A DNA stretch of 9,706 nucleotides from Firmicutes bacterium UBA3914 (GTDB taxonomy: Bacteria > Bacillota > Limnochordia > Darwinibacteriales > Darwinibacteriaceae), in assembly GCA_002391385.1 (NCBI GenBank), contig DGEY01000071.1:2888-12593 (forward strand), read 5' to 3'. A program made the translations under genes and the position numbers. Position 1 is the first letter of the stretch. Each line of letters opens with the position of its first letter. Shown piece by piece: positions 1 to 5,329 of the stretch. Below the pieces are notes generated by a model, which saw only the letters and a program-made list of their open reading frames with translations, was not told the DNA's origin and did not search any database.

Positions 1-26
1 CGTCCACTTTCCACGGCGCCATTTTG

Positions 27-55
27 TTGCCAGAAGCGTTGAAGTGGTATACGAT
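27..55 (+). promoter_or_regulatory. Putative sigma-A promoter of the RpiR-type regulator gene
   Basis: A TTGCCA hexamer at 27-32 is separated by 17 bases from TACGAT at 50-55, a plausible but weak -35/-10 pair. An 8-bp hairpin containing G-U pairs with loop TTTG lies at 71-90 in the presumed leader, before the ribosome binding site. The -10 matches consensus at only four of six positions, so this is tentative. Confidence 0.35.
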
Positions 56-128
56 AACCTAATGGGCGGGTTCTGCGCTTTGGCGCGGAGAGACCGCTTG
101 CAAGCCCATGGGAAGGGGGAGGAGCCCG

Positions 129-1004
129 GTGACAGCCGAAGACCTCCGGAAGTTGATCAACGCGAACATGGATCAGCTCACTAAGACGCAGAAAGCACTC
201 GGGGCCTTCATTTTGGAGCATCTGTCGGAATGTGCCTTTGCCACTTTGGAAGAGATAGCCCAACAGTCGGGCGTTAGTACTGCCAGCATCATCAGATTTG
301 CGCGGAAGCTGGGGTTCACTGGATTTCCTGAACTCAAGGAGAAGATTCAAGAGGAGTTTCGCGATTCGGTGACCACCGCGACTAAGCTGGAGCGGCGGAT
401 TGAGATGTTCAGCGGATCCGCCCAGGTTTTGCGCGAGCTTCTGGAGATGGAAGGAGAACAGGCCAGCCGGCTGATCACGGAGGAACTGGCCCTCAACTAT
501 GCGGCGGCAGTGCAGAAACTGGCCAGCGTGCGGGAGCTGATCCTGTATGGGGAAGGGGCTTCAGCGACCTTAACTTATCTTCTGGAATTCCGCTTTCGCC
601 GCTTCGGGTATCGGGTGACCCGCATTAACGAGAGCGGGCGCTACTTCTTCGATGCGGTGCTGAACCTGCCCCGCGATGGCGCGGCCGTTGTGTGCGGATT
701 GGGCAGGCCCCCTAGAGAGCGGCAGTTTTTTCTGAGACGGGCCAAAAAGTGCGGAAACACCACGATCTTGATTACGGACAGCAGTGTGTCCGGGCTGCGG
801 GCGGGTGCAGATTACGTGCTGCCTGTGGCAGGACGGTCCGTGGGCGTCTTCCAATCCCTAGTTATGCCCACGCTCATCGCCGAGGCCCTGGCCCTGGGGG
901 TAGCCGTGGAAAAGCGTGAGGAGATCATGGACTCCTTTCAGGAACTGGATGATCTGAGACGGGAGTTCGGCTATCCCAACATCGGCGGCCTGCTGTGGCG
1001 CTAG
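129..1004 (+). CDS. MurR/RpiR family transcriptional regulator (HTH + SIS domain)
   Basis: This is a DNA-binding regulator of the RpiR/MurR type, a family that usually senses phosphorylated sugars through a C-terminal SIS domain. The N-terminal HTH_6 region occupies about residues 10-75, with the recognition segment around GVSTASIIRFARKLGF. A SIS-like alpha/beta domain follows from about residue 133 to 265 (ELILYGEGAS, then AAVVCGLGRPP, TTILITDSSVSG and ADYVLPV). The GTG at 129 is chosen because GGGGGAGGAG at 115-124 sits four bases upstream; the in-frame ATG at 108 has no ribosome binding site. The length of 291 aa is normal for the family. The usual polar SIS motif S/G-R-S-G-E-T is replaced by GLGRPPRE, so the ligand may not be a standard sugar phosphate. 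No sugar-catabolic neighbour is visible to suggest its regulon; the next gene converges on it. Confidence 0.85.
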   Translation: MTAEDLRKLINANMDQLTKTQKALGAFILEHLSECAFATLEEIAQQSGVSTASIIRFARKLGFTGFPELKEKIQEEFRDSVTTATKLERRIEMFSGSAQVLRELLEMEGEQASRLITEELALNYAAAVQKLASVRELILYGEGASATLTYLLEFRFRRFGYRVTRINESGRYFFDAVLNLPRDGAAVVCGLGRPPRERQFFLRRAKKCGNTTILITDSSVSGLRAGADYVLPVAGRSVGVFQSLVMPTLIAEALALGVAVEKREEIMDSFQELDDLRREFGYPNIGGLLWR

Positions 1005-1024
1005 TCGGGAAACCCAAGCAGGAA

Positions 1025-1063
1025 AAGCAGCCTGAAGGCTTATGCCTCCAGGCTGCTTCTTTT
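1025..1063. terminator. Bidirectional rho-independent terminator between the RpiR regulator and the Rossmann-MCP gene
   Basis: AAGCAGCCTG (1025-1034) pairs perfectly with CAGGCTGCTT (1049-1058). After one mismatch, AGGC (1036-1039) pairs with GCCT (1044-1047) around loop TTAT. The plus strand continues TTCTTTT and the minus strand TTTTCC, so it can serve both genes. The TAA stop codon of the minus-strand gene (1040-1042) lies inside the loop. Confidence 0.85.
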
Positions 1064-1912
1064 CTGCTTCTCTCCAGCTAGTTCTGCCAGCCTTTCCGCG
1101 CTGCGCACCATTTCTTCCAGGGCAGTGTGGAGCTCTTGCGCCAGTTGCCCTTGCTGGGCTTCGACTTCTTGGACCTCCTGCACCACCTTGTGTACGCTGC
1201 TGGCCATGCTTTCCAGCACGCCGCGCATCTTCTCCATGGCTGCGTCCACTGAGCTTACCGAGTTGATGGTGCTGGCGGAAAGCTTGTGGATGGCATCGGC
1301 CACCACCGCAAAGCCCCGGCCCAGTTCCCCGGTGCGGGCCGACTCAATGGATGCGTTGATGCCCAGGATGCGGGTTTGGGTCGCCACGTTGCCGATAATG
1401 CCCATGACCGCCTCGGCCTCCTGCACTAGCAATTGGCTTTCCGCGGCCAGCTCAGAAAGGGCGCGGATCTCATCGGCCACTTCCTTGAGCACCTGCCCGT
1501 GCTGGCTGTGGAGAGTCTCGATATGGGCTAAGCCCTGCTCGATGAAGGTGAGCAGGCTGCTGGACTCGGCCATGAGCTGGCGGTTGACCTGTTCCCTTGC
1601 TGTCACCAGCTCCCAGATCAGTCTAGCTCCCTCCGGGGGAACCACCACAGTTGTCTCCGAGGCGGCAGAGGCCAGCTCAGCGGCTACCGCCGCGTTTCCC
1701 GTGGCGTCGAAGACTATCTTTTTCCCCGGCTTGCTGAGTAAGTCATGGAAGTTTCTGGTGGTAAATATGCCGTGCTTCCGAGCCAGCTGAATGCCCGGGC
1801 TTTGGAGATCCAGGTCTGCTATGCCCAGGATTTTGATACCGGGAGTGTGCAAAAAGGTTTTCAATAAGGCTGTTCCACCGGGACCTGCACCGATTATTGC
1901 TAACTGTTCCAC
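1040..1912 (-). CDS. Soluble methyl-accepting-chemotaxis-type signalling protein with N-terminal Rossmann NAD(P)-binding domain
   Basis: The protein (290 aa from the chosen start) joins two modules. Residues 4-103 look like a Rossmann fold: G8-A-G10-P-G-G13 after the first strand, an acidic D33 at the end of the second strand (typical of NAD-preferring folds), and FDATGN at 68-73 as in dehydrogenase and DapB-type N-terminal domains. From about residue 104 to the end it is a helical coiled coil with an MCP signalling hairpin tip, NASIESARTGELGRGFAVVAD at 186-206, the CheW/CheA contact region. No transmembrane helix is seen, so it should be cytoplasmic. The GTG at 1912 is preferred because AGGAAGGGG lies about 10 bases upstream; an in-frame ATG at 2002 would add 30 poorly conserved-looking residues without a ribosome binding site. 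Inference: it may report nucleotide or redox state to CheA. No catalytic domain follows the Rossmann fold, so enzymatic activity is unlikely. No che genes are in the window. Confidence 0.85.
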   Translation of the reverse strand: MEQLAIIGAGPGGTALLKTFLHTPGIKILGIADLDLQSPGIQLARKHGIFTTRNFHDLLSKPGKKIVFDATGNAAVAAELASAASETTVVVPPEGARLIWELVTAREQVNRQLMAESSSLLTFIEQGLAHIETLHSQHGQVLKEVADEIRALSELAAESQLLVQEAEAVMGIIGNVATQTRILGINASIESARTGELGRGFAVVADAIHKLSASTINSVSSVDAAMEKMRGVLESMASSVHKVVQEVQEVEAQQGQLAQELHTALEEMVRSAERLAELAGEKQKRSSLEA

Positions 1913-2045
1913 TGCTGCGGCACCCCTTCCTCGTAAGGTGAATGGCTGAATATATTCTGGTTCATCGTGGTAATTCCTTTGAGGGAGGCAGGATATTGCC
2001 ATGGGAAAATGGAAGAACTATGTGTGAAAAAAATCCCTTGCTGTG

Positions 2046-2131
2046 GAGGAGAACGCTGCATGTCACAGGTGAAGTGGGCGGCGGTGCAGGCTAGGGCCGC
2101 TCCCGTTTTTCCAGCGAGGCAGCACTGCTGA
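2046..2131 (+). pseudogene. Possible remnant of a nitrilase-type gene start (ribosome binding site plus 23 codons)
   Basis: GGAGGAG at 2046-2052 is followed at normal spacing by ATG at 2060 and a 23-codon frame ending in TGA at 2129-2131. The translation MSQVKWAAVQARAAPVFP resembles the N-terminus of carbon-nitrogen hydrolases of the nitrilase branch, which typically read like VKVAAVQAAPVFLD. In another frame just downstream, SEAALLKS resembles the next helix, as if one base had been gained or lost. The rest of the enzyme, including the Glu-Lys-Cys catalytic positions, is absent before kbl begins at 2184. It could instead be a short leader peptide that resembles nitrilase by chance. The rest of the interval 1913-2183 shows no other gene. 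Confidence 0.35.
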
Positions 2132-2183
2132 AGTCACATCCAGGCATTGGCGATTATTATTTTCCAAATGGGAGTGAAGGCGA

Positions 2184-3356
2184 ATGGATGCACTTAGGTT
2201 CTTGGATGAGGAACTGCAGAGTTTGAAAGATCAGGGGTTGTACCGTGAGCCCCGCACTTTAGCAGGCCGGCAGCGGCCCCGCAGTGTGTTTGACGGCAAA
2301 TCGGTGGTCAACCTCTCTTCCAACAACTACTTAGGTTTGACCAATCATCCCAAGATGATTGAAGCGGCGATCAAGGCCACCGAAGAGCTGGGCGTAGGTT
2401 CGGGTGCGGTGCGCACCATTGCCGGCCAGATGGAGCTGCACAGACAGCTCGAGAAGAAGCTGGCGGAGTTCAAACACGTGGAAGCCTGTCTGGTCTTCCA
2501 GTCCGGCTTTACCGCCAACTCGGGTACAGTCGCGGCCATTTTGGGCAGGGAGGATGTGGTGATCAGCGATGAGCTGAACCATGCCAGCATCATCGACGGC
2601 TGCCGGCTGAGCAGGGCCCAGATCAAGGTCTATCCCCATGCCGACATGGACGGCCTGCGCAAAGCCTTGGAAGAAGTGGAAGGCCGCCGCAAGCTGGTGG
2701 TGACCGACGGCGTCTTCTCTATGGACGGCGATATTGCTCCCCTGCCGGAAGTGGTGAAACTGGCCAAGGAATTCGACGCGGCGGTCATGGTGGACGATGC
2801 CCATGCCAGCGGCGTTTTGGGGCGCAACGGCCGGGGAACGGTGGATCACTACGATCTCCACGGCCAGGTGGATATCCAGGTGGGTACCCTCTCCAAGGCC
2901 ATCGGTGTGCTGGGAGGCTATGTTGCCGGTCCCCAGAAACTCATCGATTACCTGGTGCAGCGGGCCCGTCCCGTGCTGTTCAGCACCACCCATCCACCGG
3001 CAGTTACCGCGGCCTGCATTGCCGCCATCGACATCCTCTTGGAGCATCCGGAACTCATCGACAAGCTCTGGGCGAACACCGAGTTCTTCCGCTCCGGCTT
3101 GAGGAACCTGGGCTTCGACACCGGCAAGAGCCAGACCCCGATTATCCCCGTGATCGTGGGTGATGAGCGCAAAGCCATGCAGCTCGCCGATGAGCTGTTC
3201 GCGGAGGGGGTCTTCGCCCAGGGAATCGCCTACCCCACGGTGCCCAGGGGCAAGGCCCGGGTGCGCACCATCGTTACAGCGGAGCACACCCAGGAAGATC
3301 TCCAGTACGCGCTGGACGCCTTCGAGAAGGTCGGGCGCAAACTGGGTATCATCTAA
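2184..3356 (+). CDS. kbl: Glycine C-acetyltransferase (2-amino-3-ketobutyrate coenzyme A ligase)
   Basis: This PLP-dependent alpha-oxoamine synthase cleaves 2-amino-3-oxobutyrate with CoA to glycine and acetyl-CoA, the second step of threonine degradation, in the cytoplasm. The 390-aa length fits the family. Visible hallmarks are SSNNYLGL near residue 45, GSGAVRTIAG, ISDELNHASIIDG with H133 (PLP-stacking His), VTDGVFSMDGD, VDDAHASG with D204/D205 and H207, and the Schiff-base lysine K238 in GTLSKAIGVLGGY. The C-terminal domain includes GKARVRTIVTAEHT. The overall pattern resembles Bacillus Kbl more than BioF (8-amino-7-oxononanoate synthase), the main alternative. The ATG is preceded by GGGAG at 2170-2174, nine bases away. 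It stands alone: threonine dehydrogenase (tdh), the usual partner, is not in the window. A strong hairpin follows directly. Confidence 0.93.
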   Translation: MDALRFLDEELQSLKDQGLYREPRTLAGRQRPRSVFDGKSVVNLSSNNYLGLTNHPKMIEAAIKATEELGVGSGAVRTIAGQMELHRQLEKKLAEFKHVEACLVFQSGFTANSGTVAAILGREDVVISDELNHASIIDGCRLSRAQIKVYPHADMDGLRKALEEVEGRRKLVVTDGVFSMDGDIAPLPEVVKLAKEFDAAVMVDDAHASGVLGRNGRGTVDHYDLHGQVDIQVGTLSKAIGVLGGYVAGPQKLIDYLVQRARPVLFSTTHPPAVTAACIAAIDILLEHPELIDKLWANTEFFRSGLRNLGFDTGKSQTPIIPVIVGDERKAMQLADELFAEGVFAQGIAYPTVPRGKARVRTIVTAEHTQEDLQYALDAFEKVGRKLGII

Positions 3357-3363
3357 AGACAGC

Positions 3364-3390
3364 AAAGCCCCGGCTCAGGCCGGGGCTTTT
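3364..3390. terminator. Bidirectional rho-independent terminator between kbl and the lipid kinase gene
   Basis: AAAGCCCCGGC (3364-3374) and GCCGGGGCTTT (3379-3389) form a perfect 11-bp GC-rich stem with loop TCAG, followed by a T run on the plus strand (3387-3390) and a weaker TTTGCTGTCTTT on the minus strand. The TGA stop codon of the minus-strand kinase (3375-3377) falls in the loop, so its last codons form one arm. Confidence 0.9.
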
Positions 3391-4256
3391 GGTATAACCA
3401 CCTTTGCTGCTCGGGGTTTGATCGTGGCCTGGATGGGCCTGGCGGGAAAGACATCCCCATCGAGCATGATGGGCAGGCTCTGGCCCTCGATGCTCACTTC
3501 CCGGCCGCTGACGATGGAAACGGCGGGATGGTCCAGGTGATTCCCGGAGTAAACCTTGGGCAGCGTCATGGCTAGATTCCATCTGGAGAGCTTCTCCACG
3601 ATGAGTACGTGGAACTCACCGCTGTCGTAGCGGGCATGGGGGGCAAACTTCATCCCTCCGCCCCCATAGGGCATGTTCATCACGAAGATGCCCACCGCAT
3701 CCTTTTCCAGAACCGTGTCATCTACTTTGATGCGCACCTGGTAGCTGCGCAGATGGCGCAGGGTGGAGGCCACGCCCACCAGGAAGGCCGGCGAGCCTTT
3801 GATCAGTCCATCGCGATGGGCGTTCACATGCATGATCACATCCACGGCAAACCCGATGCAGGCCAACTGGCCGAAGACATTTTCGTGTTCCAGGCCCACA
3901 TCAAGCGGTCCTGTGGCCCCCTCCAAGAGGACTTGCAGGGCGCTTTCGGTATCCCTGGGAATACCCAGGCCGCGAGCATAGTCATTGCCTGTCCCGCCGG
4001 GAATCACGCCCAGAGCTGCGGGTTTCTGCCAGATGGCTGTGAGCACCTCCCTAACGGTACCATCGCCTCCCAAGGCGGCTACCACCGGATGTTTTTCACT
4101 GGCTCGATCTGCTAGTTCCACAGCGTGGCCTGCGTATTCCGTCCAGACCATTTCGAAGTCCGCATTCTGCGCCTTGAGCAGTTCCTGCACCTGCTGGGCC
4201 ACTTTTCGTCCGCGACCTCTGCCCGCCAGGGGATTGGCAATGATGGCTATGCTCAT
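3375..4256 (-). CDS. Diacylglycerol kinase family lipid kinase (YegS/DgkB/BmrU type)
   Basis: This is a soluble lipid kinase of the DAGK catalytic-domain family, which phosphorylates diacylglycerol or a related lipid using ATP at the membrane surface. From the chosen start it is 293 aa, the usual length. Motifs: N8-P9-x-A-G near the N-terminus, GGDGTVREV at 63-71 (the nucleotide-binding GGDGT signature), PGGTGNDYARGLGIP at 86-100, then LDVG, and a C-terminal beta-rich domain with YGGGGMKFAPHA. The ATG at 4256 is chosen because AGGAGG lies six bases upstream; the same frame stays open 22 codons further up without comparable support. The exact substrate cannot be told: bacterial members include DgkB (diacylglycerol recycling from lipoteichoic acid synthesis) and YegS (phosphatidylglycerol). 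No transmembrane segment is present. It is divergent from the small basic gene at 4352. Confidence 0.88.
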   Translation of the reverse strand: MSIAIIANPLAGRGRGRKVAQQVQELLKAQNADFEMVWTEYAGHAVELADRASEKHPVVAALGGDGTVREVLTAIWQKPAALGVIPGGTGNDYARGLGIPRDTESALQVLLEGATGPLDVGLEHENVFGQLACIGFAVDVIMHVNAHRDGLIKGSPAFLVGVASTLRHLRSYQVRIKVDDTVLEKDAVGIFVMNMPYGGGGMKFAPHARYDSGEFHVLIVEKLSRWNLAMTLPKVYSGNHLDHPAVSIVSGREVSIEGQSLPIMLDGDVFPARPIQATIKPRAAKVVIPKAPA

Positions 4257-4295
4257 GTCCTGCCTCCTCAGCAACTTCTCCCTGTGCAATTCGCC

Positions 4296-4301
4296 ATTAT
4301 A
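4296..4301 (-). promoter_or_regulatory. Putative -10 element for the lipid kinase gene
   Basis: The minus strand reads TATAAT at 4301-4296, about 40 bases before the kinase start codon. A poor -35 candidate (TATGGA, 4323-4318) lies 16 bases upstream. The perfect -10 makes a promoter likely, but the -35 is not convincing. Confidence 0.45.
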
Positions 4302-4351
4302 AATCGAAACTCCTTCGTCCATACTAGGTGCAGAAGGAGGTGCTGGAGACT

Positions 4352-4543
4352 TTGTCGCAGGACAAGAAGAAGCAGAAGCAGCCGCAGAAAAAATCCCAGG
4401 GCAAAAAAGCTTCCGGACTGGTCAACGCCAATCATCTCTATGAAACAGGCGAGGAATTGGCCAGCCGCCAGCAGGAAGCCCAGCGGCGCGCCCGCAGCGC
4501 CACGCCGCAGCAGGGCACGGAGAATCCAGAAGGACCAGGCTGA
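4352..4543 (+). CDS. Small basic hydrophilic protein of unknown function
   Basis: A frame of about 63 codons starts at TTG 4352 and ends at TGA 4541-4543. AGAAGGAGGTG at 4332-4342 is a near-perfect ribosome binding site nine bases before the TTG. A GTG at 4328 in the same frame precedes that site and is unlikely to be the start. The N-terminal third is rich in Lys and Gln (DKKKQKQPQKKSQGKK), the middle LVNANHLYETGEELASRQQEAQRRAR could form a helix, and the C-terminus is Pro/Gly rich. There is no membrane segment, Cys motif or recognisable domain, and I do not recognise the family. A strong terminator follows, which together with the ribosome binding site argues that it is expressed. It could be a nucleic-acid-associated or disordered protein, but that is only a guess from composition. 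Confidence 0.6.
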   Translation: MSQDKKKQKQPQKKSQGKKASGLVNANHLYETGEELASRQQEAQRRARSATPQQGTENPEGPG

Positions 4544-4595
4544 GCAGGGGGCGAGGGTAGCAGGTAGCAGGTGGTCAACTGCCGGTAAAACTACT

Positions 4596-4641
4596 AGAGG
4601 TGCTGTACGACGTTCAGCCACGTCGCCACAGCACCTCTTTT
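4596..4641 (+). terminator. Rho-independent terminator after the small basic gene
   Basis: AGAGGTGCTGT (4596-4606) pairs with ACAGCACCTCT (4628-4638). Inside it CGACGT (4608-4613) pairs with ACGTCG (4620-4625) around loop TCAGCC, and a T run follows at 4638-4641. It lies between convergent transcripts and could also stop the tRNA transcript, although the minus-strand T run (AGTAGTTTT) is displaced. Confidence 0.8.
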
Positions 4642-4659
4642 CGCTTCCTGCAACTAAAA

Positions 4660-4735
4660 TGGTGGAGATGAAGGGACTCGAACCCTCGACTTCCACGTTG
4701 CGAACGTGGCGCTCTCCCAGCTGAGCTACATCCCC
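4660..4735 (-). tRNA. tRNA-Ala (anticodon CGC), CCA encoded
   Basis: The minus strand folds into a full cloverleaf. The acceptor stem is GGGGATG/CATCTCC with the G3-U70 wobble pair that is the alanine identity element. There is a D arm GCTC/GAGC and an anticodon stem CCACG/CGTGG with loop TTCGCAA (anticodon at plus 4700-4702). A five-base variable loop and a T arm with TTCGAGT follow. The discriminator A is followed by an encoded CCA (4662-4660). Total length is 76 nt. It reads GCG codons. No other tRNA adjoins it, and it has its own promoter. Confidence 0.96.
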
Positions 4736-4759
4736 ACCCTAAACATACATCCGCCTATT

Positions 4760-4788
4760 ATTTTAAGCTCCCGGCAGATATTTTGCAA
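4760..4788 (-). promoter_or_regulatory. Sigma-A-type promoter of tRNA-Ala
   Basis: On the minus strand TTGCAA (4788-4783) and TAAAAT (4765-4760) are separated by exactly 17 bases. Initiation would fall roughly 15-20 bases before the mature 5' end at 4735, the usual arrangement for a tRNA gene. Confidence 0.75.
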
Positions 4789-4790
4789 GC

Positions 4791-4819
4791 AAAAAAGAAG
4801 GGTGGGGCCCTGCCCGCTC
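4791..4819 (-). terminator. Possible terminator after the DUF4363-like gene
   Basis: Just after the stop codon the minus strand has a G-rich then C-rich block (GGGCAGGGCCCCACCC) followed by TTCTTTTTT. Only short stems such as GGGC/GCCC can form, so the hairpin is weak, but the T run and placement before the tRNA promoter fit a terminator. Confidence 0.4.
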
Positions 4820-4820
4820 G

Positions 4821-5240
4821 TTAGGCTTTGAGCCTTCCCAGAAGCTTGGTGAGCTCTCCACCCGCCTGCAGGACGGCTTGCTGGTTCCTGGCCCAAACCG
4901 CCTGCTGCAGAGCCTGGAGGTGCGATGCAATCTCCTCTTCCATCTGCAGTCCGCCGCCACTTAGCGGCTGCAGAGTTTCCCAGCGGCGCTGCAGATCCTG
5001 CACGGTCCGGGCAGCCTTCTGCCAGTCCCCCGCCAGGGCAGCCTGGGAAACGCTGTCCAGGAGGCTCTGCAGTTCCGCCGCGGGCCCCTCCGCTGCCGAA
5101 TAGGGAGCCGGCGCTGCTTCCCGGGTAAAGACGATCTCCCGGGCCGGAGCGGGAGAGCTTTTTCTCGGAGTGGCCAGAAACCTTCCGGCCAGCAGCACGA
5201 GACCCAAAACCAAGGCCGCCAACATGAGTCGTCTGCGCAC
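4821..5240 (-). CDS. Membrane-anchored helical protein, DUF4363-like
   Basis: The 139-aa product begins MRRRLMLAALVLGLVLLAG: positive residues then a hydrophobic segment (about residues 5-19), so an uncleaved anchor or signal peptide. A Pro/Ala-rich linker follows to about residue 50. The C-terminal part (about 57-139) is an amphipathic helical region containing GDWQKAARTVQDLQRRWETL. Its GDW-x-x-A and W-spaced helix pattern resembles DUF4363 proteins, small extracytoplasmic or membrane-anchored helical proteins of unknown function in Clostridia. The start is GTG at 5240, with GGGGAG five bases upstream; an ATG five codons in is the alternative. It has no lipobox cysteine. It is divergent from the GT4 gene across 89 bases, so both could share a control region. 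The family match rests on pattern only. Confidence 0.6.
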   Translation of the reverse strand: MRRRLMLAALVLGLVLLAGRFLATPRKSSPAPAREIVFTREAAPAPYSAAEGPAAELQSLLDSVSQAALAGDWQKAARTVQDLQRRWETLQPLSGGGLQMEEEIASHLQALQQAVWARNQQAVLQAGGELTKLLGRLKA

Positions 5241-5286
5241 AGAATCTCCCCTTTCCCCCTTAGCATTCCCTGCATTGATTGATTCA

Positions 5287-5298
5287 TTTTGATCACAA
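5287..5298. promoter_or_regulatory. Imperfect palindrome in the divergent intergenic region
   Basis: TTTTGATCACAA is centred on TGATCA with one mismatched pair in the flanks. It lies in the 89-bp gap between the DUF4363-like gene and the GT4 gene, where an operator would be expected. The surrounding A/T-rich stretch (5275-5303) probably holds promoters, but no convincing -35/-10 pair was found. Confidence 0.25.
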
Positions 5299-5329
5299 TA
5301 AATGAGAGAACAGCAGGGGGGAAGACTGG

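Noticed and set aside
1125..1790. A 221-codon plus-strand frame antisense to the Rossmann-MCP gene
   Set aside because: It is Ser/Ala/Cys-rich shadow sequence with no motif; the minus-strand gene is clearly the real one.
2331..3365. A 344-codon open frame on the minus strand across kbl, plus shorter ones at 2345-2626 and 2630-2827
   Set aside because: They lie wholly within kbl, whose motifs and catalytic residues are complete. The translations are His/Gly/Val-rich with no domain, as expected from the complement of a GC-rich gene.
4555..4575. Short tandem GTAGCAG repeat after the small gene
   Set aside because: There are only two copies in a short non-coding spacer and no array structure.
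4125..4724. A plus-strand frame crossing the kinase start, the small gene and the tRNA
   Set aside because: It runs through a tRNA and a terminator and is in a different frame from the small gene that has the ribosome binding site.
4660..4735. tRNA-Ala as an integration site
   Set aside because: No integrase, no duplicated tRNA 3' end and no foreign-looking block were found beside it.
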